A stretch of 64,000 nucleotides of DNA from JAZNQN01 sp045590195 (GCA_045590195.1 JAZNQN010000073.1:98333-162332); one strand, 5' to 3'. Shown: positions 51,203 through 59,670, numbered from the stretch's first letter. Notes: generated by a model not told the origin, from the sequence alone. Numbers and translations: made by a program.

Positions 51203-52018
51203 TCACTCCGTTAATTTACTTCCGATTACAACCCTGTCGTTGGAGGCAAGGTCTTTTATAATTTCAACATTTTCAAAGCCTGTTTTTTTCATAATTTCTG
51301 CCACGGCGTTGCCCTGATTATAGCCTATTTCAAAGGCAAGAGTTCCACCTTTTGACAAAGAAGAAAAAGCTTTTTTTGCGATTATGGGGTAAAAATCAAG
51401 TCCGTCTTGTCCGCCATCAAGAGCAAGATGTGGTTCAAAATCACGTACGTTTTCGTCAAGGGTTAAAACCGTTTCGCTTTCAATATAGGGTGGGTTTGAA
51501 ACAATAATATCAAACTCGCCGTCTATCTCGTCATTTAAAATATCTTTTTTGATAAGCTGTGCTGAAACTTTGTTTAAGGCACAGTTTTTTTCTGCAATTT
51601 CAAGCGCTTTTTCAGATATGTCAATCATCGTAAGGGTACAGGGGGTGTTTGCGGCTATGGAAATTCCAATGCATCCGCTGCCGCAGCAAATATCTAAAAT
51701 GCGTTTGCTTTTTGCTATGGGGATAATGTTGTCAACAAGAATTTCTGTGTCGGGGCGGGGGATAAGAACATCGGGAGTTACATAAAAGTCAAGCGAATAA
51801 AATTCTTTTTTGCCAAGAATATATGCAACAGGCATACCCGACTTTGCCTTTTCTATATATGAGCTATAGGTTTTGGCAACTTCGCTATCCACCTCGTTTT
51901 TCATTTTCATAATAAGGCCACCTCTGTCGCAGCCAAAAAGGCCGCAGGCAAGCGCTGCGGCATCTTCTTTTGGTATAAATTTTGTGGCTTCTTTTAAAAG
52001 AGATTCAATTGTTACCAC
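51203..52018 (-). CDS. prmC: Release factor glutamine N5-methyltransferase
   Basis: PrmC methylates the GGQ glutamine of RF1 and RF2. The 271-residue protein has an N-terminal helical domain, the substrate loop GMPVAYILGKKEFYSLDF, VLIPRPDTEIL, the SAM site DICCGSGCIGISIA and the catalytic VSNPPYIE. It starts with GTG at 52018 and overlaps the DUF1385 stop by 7 bp. prfA, often next to it, is not here. Confidence 0.95.
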   Translation of the reverse strand: MVTIESLLKEATKFIPKEDAAALACGLFGCDRGGLIMKMKNEVDSEVAKTYSSYIEKAKSGMPVAYILGKKEFYSLDFYVTPDVLIPRPDTEILVDNIIPIAKSKRILDICCGSGCIGISIAANTPCTLTMIDISEKALEIAEKNCALNKVSAQLIKKDILNDEIDGEFDIIVSNPPYIESETVLTLDENVRDFEPHLALDGGQDGLDFYPIIAKKAFSSLSKGGTLAFEIGYNQGNAVAEIMKKTGFENVEIIKDLASNDRVVIGSKLTE

Positions 52019-52923
52019 TGGGCGTCCTCTTTCCTTTCGGGGATAACTTCGAGCATTGCGGCAATTGCAGCTTCTATCATACTGTCATCAGGTTCAATTG
52101 TTGTAATGTGCTGAAGCCATACGCCGGGGGCTGAAATTATTTTTGTAATAATATTATCGTGTTTGCCGGCAAGCTTTATAAGCTCATAGCCAATACCCGC
52201 AACAACCGGAAGAAGCAAAAGCTTAATGGCTGTTCTTACAAGGCGTGGGAGCGATGCAGGGATAAAAAATCCAACAATTATACCAACAATAAGAACCAAA
52301 ATCATAAACGATGTTCCGCATCGTGGGTGAAAACGTTTTTGTTTTCTTACATTTTCAACAGTTAATTCTTCGCCTGCTTCATAGCAGAAAATAGTTTTAT
52401 GTTCGGCGCCGTGATATGAAAACGTTCTGCGGATATCTTTCATAAGAAGAGTTAAAAGCAGGTAGCATATAAATACAATTATTCTTAAAACGCCTTCGAA
52501 AACGCTACGCCATACATTGTTGTTAATAGCAGGAAAAACGCCTTTTAGAAGGTCAAAAAGCAAAGAGGGGAGATAAATGAAAAGGCCAATTGACAATATA
52601 ACTGCCAAAACAACACTTATGGCAGATAAAACGCCCATTATAACACCTTGTTTTTTCTCGTCTACTTCCTCTTCAAAGCCTGCTATTTCTGCAGAGCGCA
52701 TTAAACATTTATAGCCGAAACGCAGAGAATCTATCATATTAAATATGCCCCTCACAAAAGGAAGCTTTAAAATTTTAGGTTTATTTGTACCCTCGGTTGG
52801 GAATTTTTCAATAACCAGCTCCCCTTCGGGATTTCTTACTGCCATAGCGGTAACTTTTGGTCCACGCATCATAACGCCTTCAATAAGAGCCTGTCCGCCA
52901 ATGCTTGTTTTGTGTTTGCTCAT
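52012..52923 (-). CDS. DUF1385 membrane protein
   Basis: The 303-residue protein starts MSKHKTSIGGQALIEGVMMRGP, has four or five membrane segments, and carries the conserved TFSYHGAEHKTIFCYE and RFHPRCGTSFM motifs with His and Cys. DUF1385 proteins are widespread in Clostridia, usually beside rpmE and prmC; the function is unknown. I take the ATG at 52923, behind AGGTGAT, over a GTG three codons upstream. Confidence 0.93.
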   Translation of the reverse strand: MSKHKTSIGGQALIEGVMMRGPKVTAMAVRNPEGELVIEKFPTEGTNKPKILKLPFVRGIFNMIDSLRFGYKCLMRSAEIAGFEEEVDEKKQGVIMGVLSAISVVLAVILSIGLFIYLPSLLFDLLKGVFPAINNNVWRSVFEGVLRIIVFICYLLLTLLMKDIRRTFSYHGAEHKTIFCYEAGEELTVENVRKQKRFHPRCGTSFMILVLIVGIIVGFFIPASLPRLVRTAIKLLLLPVVAGIGYELIKLAGKHDNIITKIISAPGVWLQHITTIEPDDSMIEAAIAAMLEVIPERKEDAQW

Positions 52924-53083
52924 AATAATCACCTACCAATGTAATTATATCAAAAAGGAAAAACAAATACAATAGTTTTTTAGACACAATTATTAAATTA
53001 CTGTAAATTTACGGGCTTTTTTAGAAAATATTTGTAATAAAGGCACAAAAAACAAAAAATATTTTAAAATTTGATTTTAGTAC

Positions 53084-53112
53084 TTGCAAAAATGGATAAT
53101 TATTGTTATAAT
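53084..53112 (+). promoter_or_regulatory. Sigma-A promoter of tig-clpP-clpX
   Basis: TTGCAA (53084-53089) and TATAAT (53107-53112) are 17 bp apart, about 80 bp upstream of the tig start. Confidence 0.82.
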
Positions 53113-53192
53113 GTACAGTTGATAAGTGTGCAAAAATTACTACACTCAGTAGTTTACATACATCAAAATATATATTGTTTGGAGGAAGACTA

Positions 53193-54521
53193 ATGAAGTC
53201 TAAAATTACTAATACTGAAAAAAACATTGTAACACTGGAAATGACAATCGACAAAGAAAAATTTGCTGAAGCTATGGAAAAATCCTACAAAAAGAATGTT
53301 AAAAGCATTCAGATTCCCGGTTTCAGAAAAGGTAAAGCACCTCGCAGATTTATCGAAAAAATTTACGGTGAAGCTATTTTTTATGAAGATGCTATAAACT
53401 TTGTATGTCCTGATGCATACGAGACAGCTGTTAAAGAACTTGAACTTGACCCTGTTGATCAGCCTGAAATCGATATCGTAAGTATCGGCGAAGGCGACCT
53501 TGTTTTAAGTGCAAAAGTTGCAGTTAAACCTGAATTTGAATTGCCTGAATACAAAGGTGTTAAGTTGGATAAAATTGAGTATAAGGTTTTGGAAAAAGAT
53601 GTTGATGCTGAAATCAAACGTATGCTCGAGCAGAATGCACGTATAGTTCCTGTTGAAAACAGAGCAGCTAAAAAAGGCGATATTACTGTTATCGACTTCG
53701 AAGGTTTTGTTGACGGCGTTGCTTTTGAAGGCGGCAAAGGCGAAAACCACAGCTTGGAACTTGGCAGCGGCCAGTTTATTCCGGGCTTTGAAGATCAGCT
53801 TATCGGCAAGAAAACAGGCGAAGAAGTTGAAGTTAACGTAACATTCCCAGAAGAATACCATGCTGAAGACCTTAAAGGTAAAGAAGCTATGTTTAAAGTA
53901 AAAATCAACTCAATCAAGAAAAAAGAACTTCCTGCAAAAGACGATGAATTTGCAAAAGACGTAAGCGAATTCGATACATTTGAAGAACTTCGTGCAGATG
54001 TAAAAAGCAAACTTCAGGAAGATGCTAAAATCAGAGCACAGCGCGAAAAAGAAGATAAAATCATGGAAATTCTCGCTGAAAAAACAGAAATGGATATTCC
54101 TGAGTGCATGATACAGCAGCAGACACAGAAAATGATTCAGGAATTTGGTTACAAAATTGCTCAGCAGGGCCTCTCTCTTGAACAGTATACACAGTTTACA
54201 GGTACAACTGTTGACGGCCTTCAGGATCAGTTTAAAGAAAATGCTGAAAAAGCAGTTAAAGGCAACCTCATTCTCGAAAAAATTGCTAAAACAGAAAAAA
54301 TTGAAGCAACTGAAGAAGATGTTGAAGAGCAGTTTAAGAAAATGGCTGACATGTACGGAATGGAAGTTGACAAAATTAAAGACATTATGAAAAATTCCGT
54401 TGACAGCATTAAAGAAGAAATTGTTATCAACAAAACATTAGAACTTTTAGTTGAAAATTCTGCAGTTAAAAGAGCAACAAAGAAAAAAGCAACAGAGGAA
54501 ACCGCTGCAGAAGAAAAATAA
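53193..54521 (+). CDS. tig: Trigger factor
   Basis: Trigger factor is the ribosome-bound chaperone and prolyl isomerase. The 442-residue protein has the ribosome-binding tail with GFRKGKAPR, a FKBP-type PPIase domain (about 150-240; VIDFEGFVDGVAFEGGKGENHSLELGSGQFIPGFE) and a helical C-terminal arm domain ending in a Lys/Glu-rich tail. The ATG at 53193 follows GGAGGA. It leads a tig-clpP-clpX operon, the common arrangement. Confidence 0.97.
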   Translation: MKSKITNTEKNIVTLEMTIDKEKFAEAMEKSYKKNVKSIQIPGFRKGKAPRRFIEKIYGEAIFYEDAINFVCPDAYETAVKELELDPVDQPEIDIVSIGEGDLVLSAKVAVKPEFELPEYKGVKLDKIEYKVLEKDVDAEIKRMLEQNARIVPVENRAAKKGDITVIDFEGFVDGVAFEGGKGENHSLELGSGQFIPGFEDQLIGKKTGEEVEVNVTFPEEYHAEDLKGKEAMFKVKINSIKKKELPAKDDEFAKDVSEFDTFEELRADVKSKLQEDAKIRAQREKEDKIMEILAEKTEMDIPECMIQQQTQKMIQEFGYKIAQQGLSLEQYTQFTGTTVDGLQDQFKENAEKAVKGNLILEKIAKTEKIEATEEDVEEQFKKMADMYGMEVDKIKDIMKNSVDSIKEEIVINKTLELLVENSAVKRATKKKATEETAAEEK

Positions 54522-54555
54522 TTAAACATAGAAAACTCAAAAAGGAGTGACAAAA

Positions 54556-55137
54556 ATGAGTTTGGTACCTATGGTAGTTGAGCAGACAAACCGCGGAGAG
54601 CGTTCATACGATATTTTCTCCCGCCTGCTTAAAGACAGAATTGTTTTCTTAAGTGACGAAGTTAACGATGCAACTGCAAGCCTGGTTGTTGCACAGCTTT
54701 TGTTCCTTGAAAGTGAAGATCCTGACAAGGATATTAACCTTTACATTAACAGCCCCGGCGGTTCAATTACTGCCGGAATGGCTATTTACGATACGATGAA
54801 TTATGTAAAATGCGATGTTTCTACAATTTGTGTGGGAATGGCGGCAAGCATGGGCGCATTTTTGCTCTCAAGCGGTGCAAAGGGCAAACGTTTTGCCCTT
54901 CCTAACAGCGAAATTATGATTCATCAGCCGCTTGGCGGAACTCAGGGCCAGGCTACTGATATTAAAATTCATGCTGACAGAATTATCAGAATGCGTAAAA
55001 ACTTAAATGAAATTTTAAGCAAAAACACAGGTCAGGCTCTTGAAATAATTGAAAGAGATACTGAGAGAGATAACTTTATGTCGGCTGAAGAGGCTATGAA
55101 ATACGGCCTTGTTGACAAGGTTATAGCTTCAAGATAG
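54556..55137 (+). CDS. clpP: ATP-dependent Clp protease proteolytic subunit
   Basis: ClpP forms the tetradecameric serine protease barrel. The 193-residue protein has the Ser in GMAASMGAFLL, His in IMIHQPLGG and Asp in the IERDTERDNF region. The start is placed at the ATG behind AAAGGAG; an upstream GTG overlaps that site. clpX follows after 25 bp. Confidence 0.97.
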   Translation: MSLVPMVVEQTNRGERSYDIFSRLLKDRIVFLSDEVNDATASLVVAQLLFLESEDPDKDINLYINSPGGSITAGMAIYDTMNYVKCDVSTICVGMAASMGAFLLSSGAKGKRFALPNSEIMIHQPLGGTQGQATDIKIHADRIIRMRKNLNEILSKNTGQALEIIERDTERDNFMSAEEAMKYGLVDKVIASR

Positions 55138-55162
55138 TATTGGTGGAAATGAGGATTTAAAT

Positions 55163-56461
55163 TTGAGTAAGCAAGACGGTAACAACTCACTCAGATGTTC
55201 TTTTTGCGGAAAAGAACAGCATCAGGTTAAAAGGCTTGTTGCAGGGCCGGATGTGTACATTTGTGATGAATGTATTGAGCTTTGTTATGATATAATTGAC
55301 GAAGAAAAATATCCCGTTCCAAGCGAAGGGGAGCAGCAAAGTTTTTCCGTTCCGAAACCGAGAGAAATAAAAAGCATTCTCGACGATTATGTTATAGGCC
55401 AGGATGCAGCTAAAAAAAGCCTTGCTGTTGCAGTTTACAATCATTACAAAAGAATAAGCGGCGAAGCAGAAGTTTGCGATGTTGAGCTTCAGAAAAGCAA
55501 CATTTTGCTACTTGGCCCAACAGGCTCGGGTAAAACATTGCTTGCACAAACTCTTGCTAAAGTTTTAGATGTTCCTTTTGCAATTGCAGATGCTACAACC
55601 TTAACCGAAGCCGGATATGTTGGCGAAGATGTTGAAAACATTCTTTTAAGACTTATTCAGGCGGCTGACTACGATATTGAAAGAGCATCACGCGGAATTA
55701 TTTATATTGATGAAATTGACAAAATTTCCAAAAAGAGCGAAAATGTTTCTATTACAAGAGATGTAAGCGGCGAAGGTGTTCAGCAGGCGCTTCTTAAAAT
55801 ACTTGAAGGAACTGTTGCAGCTGTTCCGCCACAGGGTGGAAGAAAACATCCTCAGCAGGAGCTTATTCAGATTGACACTTCAAATATTTTGTTTATTGCC
55901 GGCGGCGCTTTTGATGGCCTTGACAAAATTATATTAAACAGAGTTGGCAAAAAACAAATGGGCTTTGGCGCTGATGTAGTTGGCGTTTCAAAGAAAAATC
56001 AGGGCGAGGCATTAAAAATGATAGAGCCTGAAGATTTGCTTAAATTCGGTCTGATTCCTGAATTTGTTGGAAGGCTTCCGGTTGTTGTAACACTTGAAAA
56101 CCTTGATATTGAGGCGCTAAAAGTTATTTTAACACAACCGAAAAATGCTCTTGTAAAACAGTATAGTCAGCTTTTTAAATACGATGGCGTTGAGTTTGAA
56201 GTTGAAGATGATGCTCTCGAAGCTATTGCCCAAAAAGCATCAGACAGAAAAACCGGTGCCAGAGGCCTTCGTGCAATTATGGAGGAAAGCCTTACTGATA
56301 TTATGTTTGATATTCCTTCTGAAGAAAATGTTGAGAAGGTTGTTCTTACTAAAGAATCTGTTGAAAAAAGCGAAGCACCTAAAGTTGTTTATGGAGCCGA
56401 GAAACGAAAAGTTATCAAGGCGGAATCCGGAGAAGAAACTCAAAAAGAATCAGTTTCGTAA
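55163..56461 (+). CDS. clpX: Clp protease ATP-binding subunit
   Basis: ClpX unfolds substrates for ClpP. The 432-residue protein has a C4 zinc finger (CSFCGK, CDECIELC), Walker A LGPTGSGKTLLAQ, Walker B IIYIDEIDKI and the ClpP-binding loop LGF-type IGF equivalent (MGFGADV). It begins with TTG at 55163 behind GAGGATT. The product is of normal length. Confidence 0.97.
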   Translation: MSKQDGNNSLRCSFCGKEQHQVKRLVAGPDVYICDECIELCYDIIDEEKYPVPSEGEQQSFSVPKPREIKSILDDYVIGQDAAKKSLAVAVYNHYKRISGEAEVCDVELQKSNILLLGPTGSGKTLLAQTLAKVLDVPFAIADATTLTEAGYVGEDVENILLRLIQAADYDIERASRGIIYIDEIDKISKKSENVSITRDVSGEGVQQALLKILEGTVAAVPPQGGRKHPQQELIQIDTSNILFIAGGAFDGLDKIILNRVGKKQMGFGADVVGVSKKNQGEALKMIEPEDLLKFGLIPEFVGRLPVVVTLENLDIEALKVILTQPKNALVKQYSQLFKYDGVEFEVEDDALEAIAQKASDRKTGARGLRAIMEESLTDIMFDIPSEENVEKVVLTKESVEKSEAPKVVYGAEKRKVIKAESGEETQKESVS

Positions 56462-56475
56462 TTTAATATGTTAAC

Positions 56476-56503
56476 CAAGGGGCTTTTTAGCCCCTTGATT
56501 TTG
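56476..56503 (+). terminator. Terminator after clpX
   Basis: CAAGGGGCT-TTTT-AGCCCCTTG followed by ATTTTG forms a strong 9-bp stem. Confidence 0.85.
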
Positions 56504-56537
56504 CTAATGAACAAATTTTTTTCGGAAGGCGGATTTT

Positions 56538-57302
56538 ATGAGTCAGGAAAAAAATTACTCTGCTAAAGATGTTTTGAATATTGCAACAACAGTTGGGTTT
56601 AACCTTTTAAGGTATGGGGCAGAAGTTTACAGAGTTGAAGAAACAATAACAAGAATTTGCAGGGCTTATGGTTATGACGACAGTCACGTGTTTGCCATAG
56701 GCAGTAACATAACTGCTTCTGTTATGGATGGAGAGATTACACAAACCGAAACCCGAAGAATTAAAAGCCGCGATTTAAATCTTGATAAAATAGACAAACT
56801 TAATCATCTTTCAAGAGAGGTGTGCAGCGAAATGCCGCCGCTTTCGGAAGTTAGAAAAAAGATTGCTGATATTAAAAATGGACCCGTGTATCCGCTTTGG
56901 GTAATGGTTGTATGCGATGCGATTATTTCAGGGTGTTTTACACTTTTCTTTGGCGGCGATATATATGAAGCAATTATAGCTTTTTTTGCCGGCGCAATTG
57001 CGCGAGCTTCGTGGGCGCTAACTTCGAAGTTCAGTAATGTACATCAGTATTATAAAATAATGGTCAGCAGTTTCATAGTGGCGTTTATTGCACACGTTGC
57101 CCAAAATAATTTTATAATGATAAGTGCCGATTTAATTATAATTGGTTCTATTATGACATTGGTGCCGGGAATATCGGTTACCAATTCCCTGCGCGATTTT
57201 TTTGCAGGCGACACAGTAACAGGCCTTATAACATTTGCTGAATCAATTCTGGTTGCAGTTTCAATTGCCATTGGAGTTGCTATCGCAATGGTACTGACTT
57301 AA
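56538..57302 (+). CDS. Threonine/serine exporter family protein, N-terminal half (ThrE/YjjP-like)
   Basis: The 254-residue protein has the cytoplasmic ThrE domain with GFNLLRYGAEVYRVEETITR, then about five membrane helices from residue 118 onward (VMVVCDAIISGCFTLFFGG; LIIIGSIMTLVPGISVTN). The TLVPGISVTN motif is typical of this family. It works with the smaller subunit encoded 11 bp downstream. Substrate calls (Thr/Ser, or succinate as for YjjPB) are by homology. Confidence 0.9.
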   Translation: MSQEKNYSAKDVLNIATTVGFNLLRYGAEVYRVEETITRICRAYGYDDSHVFAIGSNITASVMDGEITQTETRRIKSRDLNLDKIDKLNHLSREVCSEMPPLSEVRKKIADIKNGPVYPLWVMVVCDAIISGCFTLFFGGDIYEAIIAFFAGAIARASWALTSKFSNVHQYYKIMVSSFIVAFIAHVAQNNFIMISADLIIIGSIMTLVPGISVTNSLRDFFAGDTVTGLITFAESILVAVSIAIGVAIAMVLT

Positions 57303-57313
57303 GGGGTGAATTT

Positions 57314-57781
57314 ATGAACAGAGAAATAATTCAGATAATTTGCGCTTTTATAACTGCCGGTGGTTTTCTTATTTTCTTTAATGTTCGTGGAATAAATGTG
57401 CTTTTGGGTGCAGTTTTAGGTGCTATAAGCTGGTCGGTTTATCTTGCCTTTGGCGGAATGTTTATAACCGATGTAATGCAATACTTTTTTGGTGGAATGG
57501 CACTTTCCTTGGGAGCTGAATTTTTTGCAAGGCTTAAAAAAACACCCATCACGGTGTATATTGTAGGTGGAATAATACCGCTGGTGCCGGGAGGAACAAT
57601 ATACTATGCAATGAAAAATTTTGTGCTTGGAAATATGCCTGAATTTGCTAATAAAATGTTTTATATGATTAAAATAGGTGGAGCTATTGCTTTAGGAATT
57701 GCCTTGGGACATGCTGTTTTTATAGGAATATTGGGAATAGCAAACGGCATAAAGAAAAGGGGTATAAAAAATGAGTCTTGA
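57314..57781 (+). CDS. Threonine/serine exporter family protein, C-terminal half (YjjB-like)
   Basis: The 155-residue protein has about five membrane helices and the PLVPGGTIYYAM motif that mirrors the LVPG loop of its partner. Together the two make a full ThrE-type exporter, which is a single chain in actinobacteria. GGGGTGAA precedes the ATG. Its end overlaps the SGNH gene by 11 bp. Confidence 0.9.
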   Translation: MNREIIQIICAFITAGGFLIFFNVRGINVLLGAVLGAISWSVYLAFGGMFITDVMQYFFGGMALSLGAEFFARLKKTPITVYIVGGIIPLVPGGTIYYAMKNFVLGNMPEFANKMFYMIKIGGAIALGIALGHAVFIGILGIANGIKKRGIKNES

Positions 57782-58856
57782 AAAGTTTGATAAAAACTTA
57801 AAAGTAAGTGCGAATATTGATGCCACAGACATTGCTTTCTATAATGTTCGCCAGAAACCGTTCAAAATCTATGGGCTTTATAAACCTGAGAGTGAGGGCG
57901 TTTTCAGAAGACTGCCAAAAGAAGTTTCAGTTGCTACAAGTGAAGGGGTTGACTGGCTTGCTACTAATACAGCAGGCGGCAGACTCAGATTTAAAACCGA
58001 CTCCGAATACATTGCAATATCTATGAAAGTAAAAGAAGTATGCCTTATGTCTCACATGGCATTTTGCGGCAGTACAGGATTTGATTTATACACAAAGGAA
58101 AACGGAGAATACATATTCAAAAAAACCTTTATGCCACCAACTACCATAGAAGGCGGCATAAAAGTTCGCGATAATGGCGGCTTTGATGGCATTTATCATT
58201 TTGAAAGCCGAGAGATGCGCGATATTACAATAAATTTTCCGCTTTACAATAATGTAGATGAACTTTATATCGGCCTTTCTGAAGATGCAATCGTGCTTGA
58301 GGGCGATAAATATTCTTTTGATAAACCATTTTTGTGCTACGGCTCTTCTATAACACAGGGAGGCTGTGCTTCAAGGCCGGGTAATGCATACTCAAACATT
58401 TTGTCGCGTATGCTTGATGCCGATGTTTATAACCTTGGTTTTTCCGGTAGTGCCAAAGGCGAAGAGGCGATGGCGCATTTTATTGCAGATATGGATTTGG
58501 AATTGTTTTTGTATGATTACGACCATAATGCTCCAAACACAGAACATCTCGAGGCAACTCATGAAAAGTTTTTCAAAATTATCCGCGAGAAAAATCCTGA
58601 TTTACCCGTTTTGATGATTACAAGGCCGCAACTGCAGAAAACGGAAGACAGAGAAAAAAGAAAAGCGGTTATTAAAGCTACATATGAAAAAGCTTTAAAT
58701 GAAGGTGATAAAAACGTTTATTTCTTCGATGGCTCTACCTTCTTTCAGGAATGTGGCGACAGCGCAACTGTTGACACCTGCCACCCAAATGATTTGGGCT
58801 TTATGGTTATGGCGCAGAAGCTTTATGCGGTTATACGCGATATAATTAAAAAATAA
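57771..58856 (+). CDS. SGNH/GDSL hydrolase with N-terminal beta domain
   Basis: The 361-residue protein has a beta-sandwich-like first half (about 1-175), then an SGNH hydrolase: the Ser block LCYGSSITQGG, the Gly in NLGFSGSAKGEE, the Asn in YDHNAPN, and the Asp/His block DTCHPNDLGF. This layout matches carbohydrate esterases that remove acetyl groups from plant glycans. No signal peptide is seen. It overlaps the exporter gene, so it is probably translated with it, though a functional link is unclear. Confidence 0.88.
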   Translation: MSLEKFDKNLKVSANIDATDIAFYNVRQKPFKIYGLYKPESEGVFRRLPKEVSVATSEGVDWLATNTAGGRLRFKTDSEYIAISMKVKEVCLMSHMAFCGSTGFDLYTKENGEYIFKKTFMPPTTIEGGIKVRDNGGFDGIYHFESREMRDITINFPLYNNVDELYIGLSEDAIVLEGDKYSFDKPFLCYGSSITQGGCASRPGNAYSNILSRMLDADVYNLGFSGSAKGEEAMAHFIADMDLELFLYDYDHNAPNTEHLEATHEKFFKIIREKNPDLPVLMITRPQLQKTEDREKRKAVIKATYEKALNEGDKNVYFFDGSTFFQECGDSATVDTCHPNDLGFMVMAQKLYAVIRDIIKK

Positions 58857-58867
58857 GCAAAAAAATA

Positions 58868-58897
58868 TTGACAAAACATTAAGATTTATGGTATTAT
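58868..58897 (+). promoter_or_regulatory. Promoter of tRNA-Leu
   Basis: TTGACA (58868-58873) and TATTAT (58892-58897) are 18 bp apart, 18 bp before the tRNA. Confidence 0.8.
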
Positions 58898-58915
58898 ATA
58901 TAAAGCTTAATGCGA

Positions 58916-59003
58916 GCTCGAGTGGCGGAACTGGCAGACGCCCGGGACTTAAAATCCCGTGGGTGAATAACCCGTACCGGTTCGATTCCGGTCTCGAGCA
59001 CCA
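58916..59003 (+). tRNA. tRNA-Leu (UAA anticodon)
   Basis: The 88-nt sequence folds as a class II tRNA. The 7-bp acceptor stem GCTCGAG/CTCGAGC has discriminator A and an encoded CCA. The anticodon stem CGGGA/TCCCG encloses the loop CTTAAAA, with anticodon TAA. A long variable arm (GTGGGTGAATAACCCGT) and a T-loop TTCGATT follow. It reads UUA (and UUG by wobble). Confidence 0.97.
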
Positions 59004-59043
59004 AAAAAGAACGACTATTCTGATAGAATGGTCGTTCTTTTTT
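59004..59043 (+). terminator. Terminator after tRNA-Leu
   Basis: AAAAAGAACGACTATTCT and AGAATGGTCGTTCTTTTT form a long hairpin with a GAT loop and one G-T pair, ending in a T-run. Confidence 0.9.
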
Positions 59044-59046
59044 GTG

Positions 59047-59140
59047 TTTGTGTCCGTAAGGGCGCAATATCATTATGAGCGTAGCGAATACATCATTTGA
59101 CCATCTGCGGTCAACATCATTTCCCTTCAACGGACACAAA
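59047..59140. repeat. Large hairpin between tRNA terminator and hairpin array
   Basis: TTTGTGTCCGT-AAGGG (59047-59062) pairs with CCCTT-CA-ACGGACACAAA (59123-59140), making a 16-bp stem with a 2-nt bulge. Inside lies another hairpin, TTGACC-ATCTGC-GGTCAA (59097-59114), flanked on both sides by CATCAT. No coding frame was found. Confidence 0.75.
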
Positions 59141-59224
59141 ATGATGTTGCTCTTTGAGCAAACAGTGTTGTGCTATACACAAATGATGTATTGCTTCGCA
59201 ATAACGATGTTGCACTAAGTGCAA
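59141..59224 (+). repeat. Four tandem 21-nt hairpin units with changing, still paired stems
   Basis: Units start at 59141, 59162, 59183 and 59204, exactly 21 nt apart. Each has six bases like ATGATG (ATGATG, ACAGTG, ATGATG, ACGATG) and then a 15-nt hairpin of the 6-3-6 kind: TTGCTC/GAGCAA, TTGTG/CACAA (5 bp), TATTGC/GCAATA, TTGCAC/GTGCAA. The stem letters change between units while pairing is kept. The last unit overlaps the -35 box of the next promoter. Confidence 0.85.
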
Positions 59225-59238
59225 ATGTATGATATAAT
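59210..59238 (+). promoter_or_regulatory. Promoter of the four-helix-bundle gene, within the last hairpin
   Basis: TTGCAC (59210-59215), which is the left stem of the last array hairpin, and TATAAT (59233-59238) are 17 bp apart. The start codon lies 20 bp further on, behind AAGAGGTGA. Confidence 0.8.
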
Positions 59239-59258
59239 CTGCCAAGAGGTGACTTTAG

Positions 59259-59621
59259 ATGAAAGAAGATAAACTCGGTAAATTATCAATGGAATTGTCT
59301 GTTGAAGTTTTAAATTTAGTTAAAGATTTACGTAATAAAAAGGAAAATATCATATCAAATCAAATTGGAAGAAGTGCAACAAGTGTTTGTGCTAACATTG
59401 CCGAAAGTAAATATGGTCATAGCAGGGCTGATTTTATTGCGAAATTGGAGATAGCTTTAAAAGAAGCCAGTGAAACCGGAAAATGGCTTGAAATGCTTTA
59501 CAAAACAGATTATATTGATGAAACAGAATACAAATCTATAAATAAAATTTGTTCTACAATAAGAATTCTGCTAATAGCTTCTATAAAAACAGCCAAACAA
59601 AACGCCGAACCCCAAAAATAA
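59259..59621 (+). CDS. Four-helix-bundle protein (S23/IVP, Avd-like)
   Basis: The 120-residue protein has the family pattern: ELSVEVLNLVKDL, QIGRSATSVCANIAESKYGHSRADFIAKLEIALKEASETGKWLEML and a final long helix KICSTIRILLIASIKTAKQ. Relatives include proteins encoded in 23S rRNA intervening sequences and the Avd accessory protein of diversity-generating retroelements; both form pentamers that bind nucleic acid. No reverse transcriptase is nearby. The hairpin array and promoter directly upstream appear to form a unit with this gene. Terminator at 59633. Confidence 0.92.
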   Translation: MKEDKLGKLSMELSVEVLNLVKDLRNKKENIISNQIGRSATSVCANIAESKYGHSRADFIAKLEIALKEASETGKWLEMLYKTDYIDETEYKSINKICSTIRILLIASIKTAKQNAEPQK

Positions 59622-59632
59622 CTCTAATTTTC

Positions 59633-59670
59633 ACACCGTCACAAAAGTGGCGGTTTTCTTTTTTTTCTAT
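59633..59670 (+). terminator. Terminator after the four-helix-bundle gene
   Basis: ACCGTCAC-AAAA-GTGGCGGT, with one G-T pair, is followed by TTTTC and a run of T residues. Confidence 0.82.

Noticed and set aside
53505..53861. 118-codon minus-strand ORF
   Set aside because: It is antisense to the trigger factor gene and has no ribosome site.
59141..59224. Array read as CRISPR
   Set aside because: The 21-nt units are contiguous and each is a palindrome; there are no constant repeats of 23 bp or more with unique spacers, and no cas genes.
59259..59621. Part of a diversity-generating retroelement or a 23S rRNA intervening sequence
   Set aside because: There is no reverse transcriptase or template/variable repeat pair, and the gene is not inside a 23S gene.
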